A stretch of DNA of 64,000 bases from Protopterus annectens. Lineage: Eukaryota; Chordata; Ceratodontiformes; Protopteridae. The notes under the pieces were generated by a model. The model worked only from the letters and a program-made list of their open reading frames with translations. It ran no database searches and had not been told where the DNA came from. This document shows positions 1 through 11,577 of this stretch, piece by piece (within the stretch, counting starts at the first letter, position 1; each line of letters begins with the position of its first letter). The position numbers and the translations under genes were made by a program. The DNA is taken from the NCBI RefSeq assembly GCF_019279795.1, contig NC_056725.1, positions 1,613,767,859-1,613,831,858 on the forward strand, read 5' to 3'.

Positions 1-1559
1 GAATTAGGATATATTGCAAAACTTAAGTGCATAAATCAAGGTTAACTTCAACAGGTTATCCAGGATACTGAAAAATACCATCAGGAAAGCTGACTTCTCA
101 TGAACTTAGGCTAGCATTGGAAGATAAGGATAATTGCAAATATTTTTTACCTACATCATGAAGTTATGAAATAACATGAAACATTACTCTGAATTAATTC
201 AATATGGTACTACCCACTTTGTTCTAGTGTATATAATAAATATGCAGGCAAACTATCACTGTTAGCTTCCCCCACAGAGACATCTATACCAAACCCATAT
301 TTACCAGTGGCATCCACATTTTAAAGAGAGAGACTGATTACCATATCAATCTTAAGGTAATAGCACAGAAGACTAATTATAAGACCATACAGTAATTATG
401 ATCACGGTGTGCTAAACTGGTATAGCTGATAGCAGTATGCTTCTGTAAACTCAATTAGGGGTAGTGGCACTATAAGCCTCTTCTGGGGAATACTAGGTAT
501 ATATGAATACAAAGGAGTTTCAGCCAAGACACAATATTGATAGTAGGAATTTGCATTAACTCTTTCCCTCCAGTGGAGTTCTAGAAGTTTGCACTCTAAC
601 TTCCAATGGGTGGAGCATAAACTTTTTAAAAGAATCAAATTATGTCCTCATATTTCAAACAAATGTTCATATCTCTGGAACCATAGGGTTTACTAAAGAA
701 ATGTAAAGGATAAATTCTTCAGCACAAACTATTTTTATAGTGGCATTATTCTTTATGGTCTAGGTTTTATGGATTTTATAAGTCACAGTAAACATACTAC
801 TAATTTGTAATACTTTGCAAACAACTTGCAATATCTCAGCAACCATTTAAGTTACACACATACTGTCAGCAGCATCTGTTCATCCAGTTGAGAGCTTTCA
901 TATGAGGCAAAGCAGTTCTGCTTGTGCTAGTTAGTTGTTGAGATATTTAAAAAAGCATGGCATTTATAACAATGTGAATAAATATTATATGAACAACAAT
1001 TAATATATCTTTTCTTGCACCAGACAGAGGTCAAATATCAAGAAGGTTTTGTTTGCCATTGTGTAAGCTTTCACATTAGATCTGTTAATACTTTGTATAT
1101 TGTATGGTTTTGGAATTATTAATGCAAATATGAGCAAGCAGGTAATTATTAAGTTAAATGTGAAATTATCAGACTTCCAGGGTTTAAAGAACATTTACCT
1201 GTATACAGCTTAATGCTTGATATACTGGTTAGTTATGAATAGCATTTGGAACTAAAAAAGAAGTGTAAGCTTCTTAGAGACATTAATGATTTTATAACAG
1301 GTAACATTTTTTTTCATGGCCCAGGCCTTCATGGAGTAAGAAAGAAACCCCCTTGCAGAAGGAGTTGCTTTATGCCTTAGACTCATTTACTGTTGCTGAA
1401 TCCTTCAGGGCTGATAAAAATATTTCAGTGCAGACAGTTAGTGCTGAAACTTCTGTAACAAACTTCTGCTTCGACTGATTCTAGTGTGACTCCAATACTT
1501 AATAGTACTCAAACCTCTCATGCCTTACTAGCAAATGAAAATCCTAACACTGCAGAGGA
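1..1559. other. AT-rich non-coding DNA, nothing recognised
   Basis: Intron-like AT-rich sequence. Short open frames exist on the minus strand (402-638, 1000-1194), but they have no family resemblance and look like chance. The last ~230 bases may belong to the Penelope-like element that follows, but I cannot place its left end. Confidence 0.5.
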
Positions 1560-3975
1560 TTTTCAACAACTAGCTCTACTACTACCTCATTTACCAGAAC
1601 ATATAGAGACAGGTAACAAAGACAGTCTGAGGGGTCAAACGAAGTAGAGAGGGGTGGCAGGGTAGGACCAAATTACAATGGTCCATAAAAATGCTGTTAT
1701 AAATTTGTCCAGTGAGAGACTGTCTACATTTGAAATTTCAGTTCTTAGTAAAGGACTTCAGTATATTCCATTAAATGTGGATATAATAGTAGAAGCACTT
1801 ACTGATTTAAAATTATTTGTGAGGAATTTAAGTCTTAAGTGTATCTTTAGGGATTCCTCTGGTCTGGATCCTCAAAGATGTAAAAAAATCAAGTACTTTT
1901 ATATGAGCAAACTGTCCAGAAATTAATGCCTTCTCCAATGTGTGCGAAAAAGAGTTACATGAACTGCATGAACAAGGCTCCAAAGACAGATTTTTACAAC
2001 TTGACACATGATGAATATGAAGTTTTCACCAAGTTACAAAATAACGCTAACATCGTTATTAAACAAGACGATAACGGTGGTGCTGTTGTCATTCTTGATA
2101 AAAATGACTATATATCTTTCATTGACAAGTTCCTAGAAGATGAGAGAACTTTTAAGAGAATTGAATTTTCTAGTGTGGTGACTTTTATAAGTAATATCAA
2201 CATGGCTATCTATGATTTACAGCTTATGAATGATATAACTATTGATATATTCAACTTTTTTACTGCACCCTGTCCTGTAATTCCTGTCCTGTGTGGTCTG
2301 CCTAAAATTCATAAGAGTCTGACCCACCCCTCCTATGTGCCCTATTCTTTTTGGCAGGGGATGGATTACTGAACTCCTATTGCTTTACCTGCAGTCTGTG
2401 CTTACTAAATATCTTGTTAAAATAAAAAGCTATATACAAAATACTAAAGATTGTTCAAAAAAATTCTATCAATGGCATATCGATGAGGGAAATAATGACT
2501 TCCTGTTTGTTATGTTGGACATCAACTTGCTATTTACAGTCATTCCTAATGACTATGGCTTATATGCTATATATGGGTTCCTAAATCATAACAGTGACCT
2601 ATCCAATACAGAAGTTGAAACATTTTGTGAATTATTACAGCTGGTATTGACTAACAATTTGTTAATTTTTAACAATCAGTAATACCTTCAAATCTCTGGA
2701 ATAGCAATGGGCATATCAGTTGCAAACACCTGTGCAAACCTGACTTTGCATCACTGGGAAGAACAGTTTGTGTTTGATGCACCACAAGAGTTCAGGTCCA
2801 AGGTCGCTTTTTATTAGCGATTTGTGGACATTGATTTTTTTATTTGGAGGGTAATGAATGTGATAGCTTTATAGACCATTTAGACAGTACCACTACCTTT
2901 CTTAAATTTAAATCTACCTTTTCTGCCACTGAGATTTGTTTTTTGGATGTGAAGTTAGTTAAGTCAAATGAGAATATCAGTACATCTATATATAAGAAGG
3001 ATGTCTAAGTTAATAGATACACATTGACGTAGTATGCATACCCCCCATACATTTAGAGGTATAGCTAGAAGTCAGTTGTTAAGAGTAAGCAGACTGAATA
3101 CCAGTGACTAAGTATGCACTGAACAGATGGATGAAATGATCAAAGAATTTAAAGAAAGAGGTTATGATAGTGAATTCTTGGAAGGGTTAAAGTTGGAAGT
3201 TCTGAGAGATAGGAGCAGTTCAGCCAGACCTTATTTTGGTGGAGAGAATATGTAATCTAATGTTTCAGCACAGAGAAGAGAACAAAATTACTTAAGGTAT
3301 ACTACAACTTATAGTATGAGGGCAAATAGAGTAAAAAATATCATATCAAAAAATGGGGACATTTTTGAAAATATGCCAGAGCTTACAGCCATTATTGGCT
3401 CAAAACCCAGCTTTGCATAGAGGCATTGTCCTAACCTTGGGAAGCATTTATTTTATAAGGATTTTTCTTGCAACACAACTAGAATTAATCCTAAGATGAG
3501 TAAGTATGACACTTTTCCATGTTACAATTATGTGAGCTGTAACTATATTATAACTAATGATAGCTTTATAGACCCAAAAACAAATAAGAAATTTAGCTTC
3601 AGCTGTTGTGCCACTTGCAATACAATAAATATTGTTTACTTCGCTATGTGCACTGTTTGTCGTGCATTTTATGTAGGGAAAAGTACACATAAGCTCAAAG
3701 ATCGTATAATCAAACACACTTCTCAAATACAAAGATGTGTTACAACCAATGCTTTAACTAAACATATTTTACAAAAAAAGGGAGGAACCATGAATTTAAA
3801 TTCAGGGTAATACAGATTATTTCAAAGAGTGTAAGAGGTGGGGACCTGAATAATAAATTAGAGGTCTATGAATATAATTGGATTACATGGTTGCTAGCTG
3901 ACTCTGAACCAGGAATTAATGCAAAAGTTAGCATGAAACCTATATTGAATAGGAAACAGGATATTTTATGCTAGT
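1560..3975 (+). pseudogene. Penelope-like retroelement, broken (RT plus GIY-YIG endonuclease)
   Basis: A degraded copy of a Penelope-like element. These encode one protein with a telomerase-related reverse transcriptase followed by a GIY-YIG nuclease. Seen in order: an N-terminal block at 1678-1926 with VINLSSERLSTFEISVLSKG, typical of the family; RT motifs at 1926-2372 (KQDDNGGAVVILDKNDY and CGLPKIHKS); a frameshift into 2335-2682 (FVMLDINLLFTVIP); after a TAA, YLQISGIAMG; then RFVDIDFFIW near 2815-2850, where the catalytic YxDD-type motif is altered and a TAG precedes it. A linker with FLDVKLVKSN and QLLRVSRLNT follows. The nuclease is at 3496-3810: a Cys-rich stretch, then IVYFAMCTVC and FYVGKSTHKLKDRI, the GIY and YIG positions and the conserved Arg. 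At least five stops or frameshifts, so dead. Subgroup (Neptune, Poseidon or other) not assigned. Confidence 0.88.
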
Positions 3976-6537
3976 GGTTTATTAGTATTTTTATATGTGG
4001 TTTAAATTTATTTTTCACATGCATTTCCCTGCATGTATTTTTTTTTTTTTTTTTTTTATGCTTATATTTTTATTTCTGTTTATATGTACTTGTTTGCACA
4101 TGTTTTGAATGCATTTATCTTTGCTTGTGATGAGTGTGCTCGCTCTTTAAGAATTTTCTTCGCTGTCATGTGATCTTATTAATTAACTATATATTGAAGT
4201 CATTGTGCTAAATGTAGTCTTTTGTTATCACACAGTGAAGAAGGGTAACCATACCAGAAAACTTTGTGAACATTGTGGAATATTAAAAGCTTCTACTTCA
4301 TTGAGCATTTCCAGTGTCTGTATACATCTGTTGGATTTGTTCTGTGTTTTTTGCAGACCTGGTTTACCTTCATGTTGGTCATTTCCTGTTACAAGCAATA
4401 TTTTGTGCCTTGAGGAGTTTGTAGGAAGCAACTTCAGAAACATTTGTTGGTATCACCTGGCTGTAATGAGTTAAATGCACTGGAATGAGAGTGAAGTTGA
4501 TGAATTTTTGAAAAAAATCAGTCTTTGTAGCTCTGCTCTTCAGCTGTTCATTGTGAAGCATATTTGGGTACAGCTAGTGCTAGTAGTAGCTCAGTGCAAC
4601 AGTATTCATTTGGCATATATTCTTAAGACCAAGTACTTTGTATACATATTGTTGTCAGTAATATGGCCTGTTGGGCAGATCTTGGTGGTAGGGCAAGGCA
4701 ACGAGGAAATATATGAAACTAGTATAAACCATTTCTTATAAAGAGCAAGAAGTTCAGGTGTTTGTTACAGAGGATCTAATGTTGATCCAGTTTATATGTA
4801 TGGAAAGTGGCAGGTTACATCAACTGAGCAATCCATGCCTACCTTTTACGTCTACATTTCTAATGCTAGGAGTTAAAGCTTAAGGAACATAATGGCAAGT
4901 CATAAGCTGACAGTTTAACTGTTTCTGCATCCCATTTACTACACTGAAAATTTTAATTCAACAGTTTTATATCTGTCAGGGGAGCAATGCCAAACATTGA
5001 AGCTCACATTCATGTAAACATTATTTAGTCCCTCATAAATGAATGAATGCATGCTATGATTAATGACTAAGCAGTATCCAGTAGCAACAGTCACATGAGT
5101 AAAATACCATGAATAAATTAACCCAAATACATATGTCAAATATAAATATTTAGCATGCTTATATATCTAAACTTGAAAAACCACCTGACACAGACCTTTT
5201 TGGTTTAAGAGTATGATTCTCACTTTTGTTTGTGAGATTCATGGGCTCAGCTCCTTGGCAAATCAGGTATTTATAACTGGCAGTTAAAACTGAGGCTTAA
5301 AGCTATGAACACTTAAAATGCTTCCTGTTGCCAGAATTTGATTCAGTCAGCCTCTATTTGCCTGCTGTGTGACTCTGAGCAGATCACTTAAGCAGATTGA
5401 AATAACTTAGAAATTGGGATAACCTCCTCAGTGGTATTCTGGACAACATGCCTAGTAACTATCTATGAAACGTTTTGTCTTATAGGTGTCATAGTGGCAT
5501 TTTTAGTACTGAGTATAGATTCTCTTACCTTGTGGACATGTGTTAAAAAAAGACCTAAATTTACTTAAACTTGTTATTTTGAAAAGTGATCCCAGTTCCA
5601 AAAAATAGTTTGTGTTCTTCATGAAATGACCTTCAAAGATATACTGATTTTTTTTTTTTTTTTTGTGAGAATGAACTGTTGAAAGAAAAAGGGATACAGT
5701 ACAAGTGATGCTTATTTGAAATGTATTATACCCGAAAGCTTGTATCTCAAAGTCAGGCTATGAACTGTGAGGATAGTTATGTTATCTAGCACGAGCTATA
5801 TCCTTGTAATCTCACTTAGTAAGTAAAAGCTTATGAGATGCTGACAGTGAATGCTAAATGGCAGAGATATTTTAAATGACTAGCATCGCAATAGTCTTAA
5901 GTAGCTCATAGTTTGACAAAACTCAAAGAAAGACTTCCTGCACGTTGAAAAACATTCTGAAGTTTCTTATGCAAGTACTCCTTTCCTTCATACCAGCTTT
6001 TTGAAAACCAGGAGTAGGTGAGATGAAACAGATAAAGGCATTAAAAGAAATGGACGCTGTTTAGTTTATACTTGGAGATAAGGTACCTACGCAGTAAAGC
6101 AAATCCACTATATAATCATTTTCTACATTTGAACTTTCTTTTCCATGTTAAAAAATGATTATGTTTTGTCATGGAGTTTGTTACTATAATTTGTAATTTA
6201 GACTGAAATGTGCAGGAAATACGAATGACCTGAAATTCTAATAGATAGCTATATAGATATATAGATATAGATATAGATATAGATAGTATAATCATAATAG
6301 GTCTAATGCACAAAATCAGGCCTAAATTGTAAAAAATATAAATCAGCATGTAATATTACCATACTTGCAACAGCCACACAGAAAGTGTTATGTGCAATCA
6401 TTTTTCCACATAACTGCAGTCTTTCTCTTTCTTCTGGAATGACAAGATGGCTTCCCACTCTACAAATGCAATTTACTGGATGGTCTGTTGTTTCATTTTA
6501 CTGTTACTTTCTGCTTTCAAACATTGGCTCTCCACAG
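3976..6537. other. Intron-like DNA with a T-run and a small microsatellite
   Basis: No gene recognised. It holds a pure T-run near 4040-4057, another near 5648-5664, and an ATAGAT-type microsatellite near 6243-6285. Open frames at 4205-4474 and 4475-4741 have no recognisable domain and no good splice context, so they are not called. Confidence 0.5.
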
Positions 6538-6627
6538 ACTTACAAGGGCAAGGCTTTCTGTCTTTGGACTATCACAGTTGTCACTTTGACGATGAAAAGT
6601 TGGATCGTTCCTGCACTTCTTGTACTA
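6538..6627 (+). other. Possible orphan 90-bp exon
   Basis: A pyrimidine-rich stretch ending in TCTCCACAG is followed by 90 bases and then GTAAGC, so both splice sites are plausible. The segment is open in the frame reading LSLDYHSCHFDDEKLDRSC (split codons at both ends, phase 1 to phase 1, length divisible by three). A second frame is also open, which weakens the case. I do not recognise the peptide. It does not resemble the calcium-channel region expected just upstream of the exon at 63460. It could be a cassette exon, an exon of another gene, or chance. Confidence 0.25.
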
Positions 6628-6689
6628 GTAAGCTGTGTCTATGTATTTTGTTTTATGTAAGCAAGTAAAATGCCATTTTAGAAAATAGG

Positions 6690-6835
6690 CAAACTGTACA
6701 TCAGCACCGTGATTGGAGAACGAACGTTCTCCATCAGGGTATTAATGTACAAGTAATGCCCACTGAAAAACAAGTCCACCGCTTCACGGCAGCATATCAA
6801 ACTACCGTGGAGGTTGGACTGCAAAAAAACTGACA
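6690..6835. repeat. Hairpin-rich MITE-like remnant
   Basis: Two inverted repeats lie close together. GGAGAACG at 6715-6722 pairs with CGTTCTCC at 6725-6732. The segment 6774-6792 pairs imperfectly with 6802-6819. The TTAATG-type words around them recur near 8390-8530, which suggests remnants of a small non-autonomous DNA transposon family. No target duplication was recognised. Confidence 0.4.
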
Positions 6836-6846
6836 GCCGCCATTAC

Positions 6847-6890
6847 TTTACACTCGCTAAGCAGCACTTTTGTTGTTTAGCGAGTGTAAA
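6847..6890. repeat. Perfect 14-bp hairpin
   Basis: TTTACACTCGCTAA (6847-6860) and its exact reverse complement (6877-6890) flank a 16-base loop. It lies directly beside the GT repeat block. There is no U-run suited to a terminator function and no flanking gene to serve; it is most likely a transposon end. Confidence 0.6.
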
Positions 6891-6912
6891 AAATAATAAA
6901 TAGAAAAAAATT

Positions 6913-6915
6913 GTA

Positions 6916-6984
<69 letters not shown>

Positions 6985-7142
6985 TCATGTGTATGAGTGT
7001 GTTTCTGTTTCTGTCTGCATGTGAGTGAATACTTATATGAAAGCAGAGGAGACTGTGTGTGCGAGAGAGAGAGATCAAGAAAGAGAGAGAGAGCGGTCTT
7101 GTATGAGTGAATGTGTGTATGAAAGCAGAGGAGATTGTGTGT

Positions 7143-7175
<33 letters not shown>

Positions 7176-7233
7176 ATTAAGAGAGAGAGTGAGAGTGATC
7201 TTGTGTGAGTGAATGCATGGATGAAAGCAGGGG

Positions 7234-7318
<85 letters not shown>

Positions 7319-7474
7319 CCATGAGATTGAGAGAGTGAGAGCAGTCTTGTGTGAGTAAATGCATGTGTGAAAGCAGAAGAGACTATGGATGAGAGAGATC
7401 GAGAGAGAGTGAGTGGTCTTGTGTGAGTGACTGCGTGTATGAAAGCAGAGGAGACTGTGTGTCTGAGAGATCTC

Positions 7475-7506
<32 letters not shown>

Positions 7507-7510
7507 TCTT
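6913..7510. repeat. GT/GA compound minisatellite
   Basis: Long (GT)n tracts (6923-6982, 7148-7173, 7239-7317) alternate with (GA)n and with a recurring core that contains GTGAGTGAATG, GAAAGCAGAGGAGACTGTGTG and a GATC-GAGAGA stretch. The core recurs about five times, each ~80-140 bp, so this is a higher-order minisatellite and not only dinucleotide slippage. His/Thr- and Ser/Leu-rich open frames over it are artefacts of the repeat. Confidence 0.85.
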
Positions 7511-7624
7511 GTGTGCATAGCTCTCAACTGTCCAAATTTTCACAGAATGCCCAGAGTTTTGCCTCATATTTTTTGTCTGTTCCTCATAAAATTTGTGGTT
7601 TTCTGAAGTCTTGTGTCAAATCAT

Positions 7625-7858
7625 TAAGGAGTTGTTGTTGTTGTGTCTTTTGGCTTTTCCCAATTAGGGTTCGCCACAGTGGAACTCCGGTCCGCTAATG
7701 ATTGGCAGTAGATTTTTACATGCCGAGTTGCTGGCCCTGACGCACAACCTTCAATGAAGGTACTCCCATTCACACATGTCTCCACACAGAAGACGCTCTA
7801 GCTGAGAATCGAACGGGACAACGTCTTACTGTGAGACGACAACGCTACCGCAGCATTC
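7625..7858 (-). mobile_element. tRNA-derived SINE with RTE-like tail (family S, copy 1)
   Basis: Read on the minus strand it starts with a tRNA-like head (GCGGTAGCG and the B-box GTTCGATTC), continues through a body shared with the copy at 46391-46622, and ends in GGCGAACCCTAATTGGG and a (CAA)n-type tail. The end resembles the 3' end of the RTE elements in this window (TGGCGACCCCTAACGGGA), which suggests mobilisation by RTE machinery. I see only a weak candidate for target duplications. Confidence 0.8.
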
Positions 7859-8039
7859 ACTAAATAATGACAGTTATTTGAGTTTCATGCTTTATATCTT
7901 TCAGAAAATGCATCGTAATACAAGACCTTTTACTCTAGCAACTTTCTAAGTTTATAAGAGCAATATTTAAAATTTATCCCTATTTTTGGGGCTTTGTTTC
8001 CCCCTTATTTTTGGCTTTGTCCAGATTTTTTATGCTAAG

Positions 8040-8160
8040 TTGTTGAGAGTTATGCTTGTGTGAGTGAATGTGAATATGAAACAGAAGAGACAGAGTGTAT
8101 ATGTACTGAATGTGTGTGTGAAAGGACAAGAAACTGTGTATGAGAGAAAGAGAGAGAATG
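8040..8160. repeat. Diverged minisatellite core copies
   Basis: Two more degenerate copies of the core seen at 6913-7510 (GTGTGAGTGAATGTG, GAAACAGAAGAGACAG, then a second weaker copy). They lie outside the SINE, so the SINE at 7625-7858 seems to have landed within or beside an older, longer array. Confidence 0.5.
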
Positions 8161-8180
8161 TGCTGTCTGTAAAATTATTC

Positions 8181-8348
8181 TGTTTTACTTACTAATTTCT
8201 TTTTTTAAGTACTATATTATTTTTTTATATATTTCTGATGTAAAATGCTTCCTCCAACACCATTAACATATACTACAGAAAGTTTGAAACATTAGGCAGA
8301 ACTATTTTACATCAAAAATATCTAAAAATAATATAGTATAGTAAAACA
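8181..8348. repeat. Long imperfect inverted repeat (MITE or foldback)
   Basis: The arm 8181-8246 (TGTTTTACT, then TACTATATTATTTTT, then CTGATGTAAAAT) is mirrored by 8306-8348 (ATTTTACATCAAAAATATC, then AATAATATAGTATAGTAAAACA). The left arm carries an insertion of ~18 bases. The loop is about 55-60 bases. A short MITE is the simplest reading. Transcripts would fold into a long hairpin. Confidence 0.6.
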
Positions 8349-9357
8349 ACAGTTTTATAGAGAGTTCATTCTCTAAGCACAATAATGCCCTCCAGGGTGT
8401 GTTAATGTGCAATTAATGTTCTTCCAGGTGTGTAGAGGCCCTATGCCTGCAGTGTTGGGCCTCATAACACCCTGTCAGGTTATTGCTTAATTAATGGTGC
8501 ACAAGTACTGTTTATTAATGATGCAGGTTTTGCATTACCATGCATTTTCCAGTCAAAATGATCTGTAAACTATGAAACTATGAAACTTCAACATCTAGCA
8601 TTAGTGTACAACTGTAATTTTCAGTGATTTTCTGGAAAATCAAAAGTTTTATGAGGGATGGACAGGGTAAAAATATAAGACAACATCAGGTGCAAAAACC
8701 GTGGAGAGATGAAAGGTAATATTCAGTGACATTACGCAAAACCAGAGGCAATTAAGATTTATGGACTTTGTGCTGTGTGGTAGTGAAACAGAAGCAGCCT
8801 TCACGTTTGTTTTCACATAAAAGGAATTGTGTGGGAATTGGAATACAAGACTAACCAACAATGTGTAACTAACCTTAAGATGGAAGATTAAACAGAAAAT
8901 ACAATAAATCTGCCCCAATATGAAAATCATCTGTCTCTGTACACCTTTTACCATCTTGCTAACTGGGTAATGGACTCTGCTGACCCTGATGTGATGTGAG
9001 CATGTCAGCAAGGAAGCAGAACTTCCTGCAGAGTAATTAATGAGACTTAAACATTTTACTTCTGTGGAGGCCATTTGCTGGAAGAGATCTTCCTTAAGAA
9101 GAAAAGTGAGTATGCAAATGTAAACGACAGAAAGACAGCTAAGATAAGCAACTACTGGAGAAATGCATTTTGAGTACAGCTAGGCTACTTTGATTTTGTC
9201 AGCTTGCACTTGATCTTTAACGTTCCTGACGTCTTGCTTCAAAGGTAGATTTGTGCCTATGCTTTATGTGCTGTACAGTCACAAGCAACACTGTTATTTT
9301 TTGATTTATCTATGCTGTGGAGTCCAGCTTAATTCTTTCAGAAGTTGATAAATCATT
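8349..9357. other. Intron-like DNA, MITE-like words near 8390-8530
   Basis: No gene seen. Between 8390 and 8530 the words CCCTCCAGGGTGTG, TTAATGTGCAATTAATG and ACACCCTGTCAGG are loosely inverted around a centre near 8450, as in small DNA-transposon remnants. The minus-strand open frame 8649-9074 shows no domain. Confidence 0.4.
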
Positions 9358-9625
9358 AATAACATTCACCGTGGAATATCTTTTTCTGATTATACAATAA
9401 ATGCATTTGTTTTTAATAAACACATATTCTTTTGTTGTCATACCTAATGCATAATACAATGTGATATTATTATTCAGAGTTTATAAAAGTGTTATTAAAA
9501 TTTGCCATGGCATATCTTGCTCTGATTATGTAATAAGCTGCATTTGTATTTAAGAAACATGTCTAATTTTGCTATTGGTTATCAGGCCTAATCCATAATA
9601 AAGTGTTATATCAATGTGATCAGAA
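9358..9625. repeat. Old tandem duplication, ~135-bp unit
   Basis: Two diverged units follow one another. Both contain a CCRTGGMATATC-like word, CTGATTAT, TGCATTTGT, AAACA, CTAATSCATAATA and GTGATATT/GTTATAT in the same order. AT-rich, no coding potential. Confidence 0.55.
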
Positions 9626-9716
9626 GATGGGGGGTCACTGCATTTTTGCCAAAGTATCATTTCAGATTATGATTTTCTTTAAATTTATCTGGAACTTTAT
9701 TTTTTGCACATAAGCA

Positions 9717-9726
9717 CACACGCACG

Positions 9727-9775
<49 letters not shown>

Positions 9776-9785
9776 ATGTGTGTAA

Positions 9786-9821
<36 letters not shown>
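9717..9821. repeat. (CA)n then (TA)n microsatellite
   Basis: A CA tract with a CG-containing start is followed by a short bridge and a TA tract. The open frames across it are repeat artefacts. Confidence 0.95.
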
Positions 9822-9824
<3 letters not shown>

Positions 9825-10045
9825 TTTGCATATAGAAAGGCTAAAGATAGAAGCATTAAAGTGCAGTGGATTCTGGGATTCTGTTTCAAATGCCAGTAAT
9901 GAAGTACTTCACACTTTAACTATTTTCTGTTAAGAAGTGTTGCGCAGCTATTACTGTCTTTAATGGACAGTTACAGCAGTTGAAATTATCAGACTTTTAT
10001 GAAATAGCATCTTCCAAAAGGGTTATTCTTTCACTGTTTGGCTAT

Positions 10046-10062
10046 TACACACACACACATAT

Positions 10063-10136
<74 letters not shown>
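10046..10136. repeat. (CA)n microsatellite
   Basis: Nearly pure CA tract of about 90 bases with one interruption near 10059-10064. Confidence 0.95.
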
Positions 10137-10140
<4 letters not shown>

Positions 10141-11040
10141 TAAATAAAGGACATGACATAATATGGAAAAGATAATTTCTACAGTGAATTTCTGTTTGGC
10201 TCATAATTGCACTCATGTTTCTAGACTACTTTTTTGTGCTACTGAGAAGCAGTGGTGCTTGGTCATGGAATGGACACTGGTTTGCCTGATATAGTAACCT
10301 TTTGCTGCTGATGGAATAGTCTGTCCTGACTGAGTAGACTAATCTGATTGATAGAATAATAGTCACTTTCTATTTCACTCCTTCCTTTGATGTGGTTAAA
10401 AATAAGCACTGCACTCTGATGCCAGTACCCAGTCAGCAGAAACAAAGTAATGTAGTAATGGTTTCTCACTAATCACTACTATTAAAATGTGATATCACAG
10501 GAAGAGGAACATGGACACTACCAATTATAACATACCCTAGCTGTCTGAAAACGTGTTTGTGTTTCTGATTAGATTTAATCTACATTCACTTAGAAGCAGG
10601 ACTGCTTTTCGCTTATGTGAAATTAAGATCTGTCCTCAGTCGATTGTGTGCACATAATTGTTTCAGCTACTTAGGGTGTCCAGAGTATAGCCTTCATATT
10701 AAGACATAAGTGCTTTACCGTAGCAAAATGTCTGATGCATGCAATCAAGCAAATACATTTCTGTTTACTGATTTCATCAGTTCAGATTCAGCTGACACCA
10801 GAAACTAAAATTCCAGGAGTCTACAGAAAGGGAAGTAATTTAAAAAATACCTGCAATCTATGAGTTTTGTGCAGCAGTGATATATTTTTGAAAGTCTATA
10901 TTTTGTATTTATTGTTTTCCTGAGCATTTAGAACAGTTCAGGTTACTCTGCAATTATTGAAGCCAGAAATGTTTCAAGTATTACAGCAACATATATGACC
11001 AGGAACAAAGAGCAGAAAAAAGCAAATGAATATTTGTATG
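10137..11040. other. Intron-like DNA, nothing recognised
   Basis: AT-rich unique-looking sequence without recognisable genes. The stretch 9822-10045 is similar. Confidence 0.5.
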
Positions 11041-11048
11041 TGTCTGTA

Positions 11049-11076
11049 TGCACACACACATAAATATATGTATGTG

Positions 11077-11132
<56 letters not shown>
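11049..11132. repeat. (CA)n and (TA)n microsatellite
   Basis: A short CA run, a TATG bridge and ~50 bases of TA. Confidence 0.95.
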
Positions 11133-11134
<2 letters not shown>

Positions 11135-11177
11135 TCTACTATTTGATTGAAACTCATTTGATAGACAGCACATTTTA

Positions 11178-11282
11178 TCGAAAACCAGTATTCATGGCAA
11201 TTAACAGGGATTTGTCCCCCTCCCCAAAGTCGTGCGACCCTGGAGTTGATATATAAAGGTAGATATGAATACTGGTTTTCGA
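11178..11282. repeat. Short inverted-repeat element (18-bp perfect arms)
   Basis: TCGAAAACCAGTATTCAT at 11178-11195 is exactly inverted at 11265-11282. The 105-bp unit is followed ~150 bases later by the start of transposase-element sequence. It may be a MITE or a subterminal repeat of the large element; no matching copy was found at the presumed right end. Confidence 0.65.
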
Positions 11283-11433
11283 CTGACTACTAAGCTTTGT
11301 TTACTTACGGGGCACACATTTGAGTAGCACATAGCTGTGCTGATTTGTATCTAAAACCCAGTGACATATTAATTATTTTTGACTTCTGTTTAACTTAAAC
11401 TAGGGCCATTAAATGATGTTAATGATATACTAG

Positions 11434-11577
11434 GCAGGTGCAATGCATCATAGATAGCCAATCACACAGTCAGCACCTAAATCAGAGCACTATAAATTAT
11501 GCATACATCCTGCAATCTGATTTTTTCCTCATACTCTGCACCATTGCAGAACAGACTTGGGAATTTTAACTGAGAGA
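11434..11577 (+). promoter_or_regulatory. Promoter region of transposase gene A
   Basis: From GGCAGGTG onward this region aligns with 31937-32100 in front of transposase B. The shared blocks are AGCCAATCACACAG (AGCCAATTACACAG in B) and CAGAGCACTATAAATTATGC. TATAAA lies at 11491-11496, 82-87 bases before the ATG, and a CCAAT-like word lies upstream. Conservation between the two copies supports a real promoter. Confidence 0.7.

Noticed and set aside
4205..4741. Two adjacent plus-strand frames as host exons
   Set aside because: No recognisable domain, no good acceptor/donor pairs, AT-rich surroundings.
6847..6890. 3' hairpin of a Helitron
   Set aside because: The 16-base loop is large and no CTRR end follows the stem.
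6843..7567. Long His/Thr/Ser-rich minus-strand open frames (173, 236 and 116 codons)
   Set aside because: They come from reading GT/GA repeats, which lack stop codons; they overlap in different frames and have no domain.
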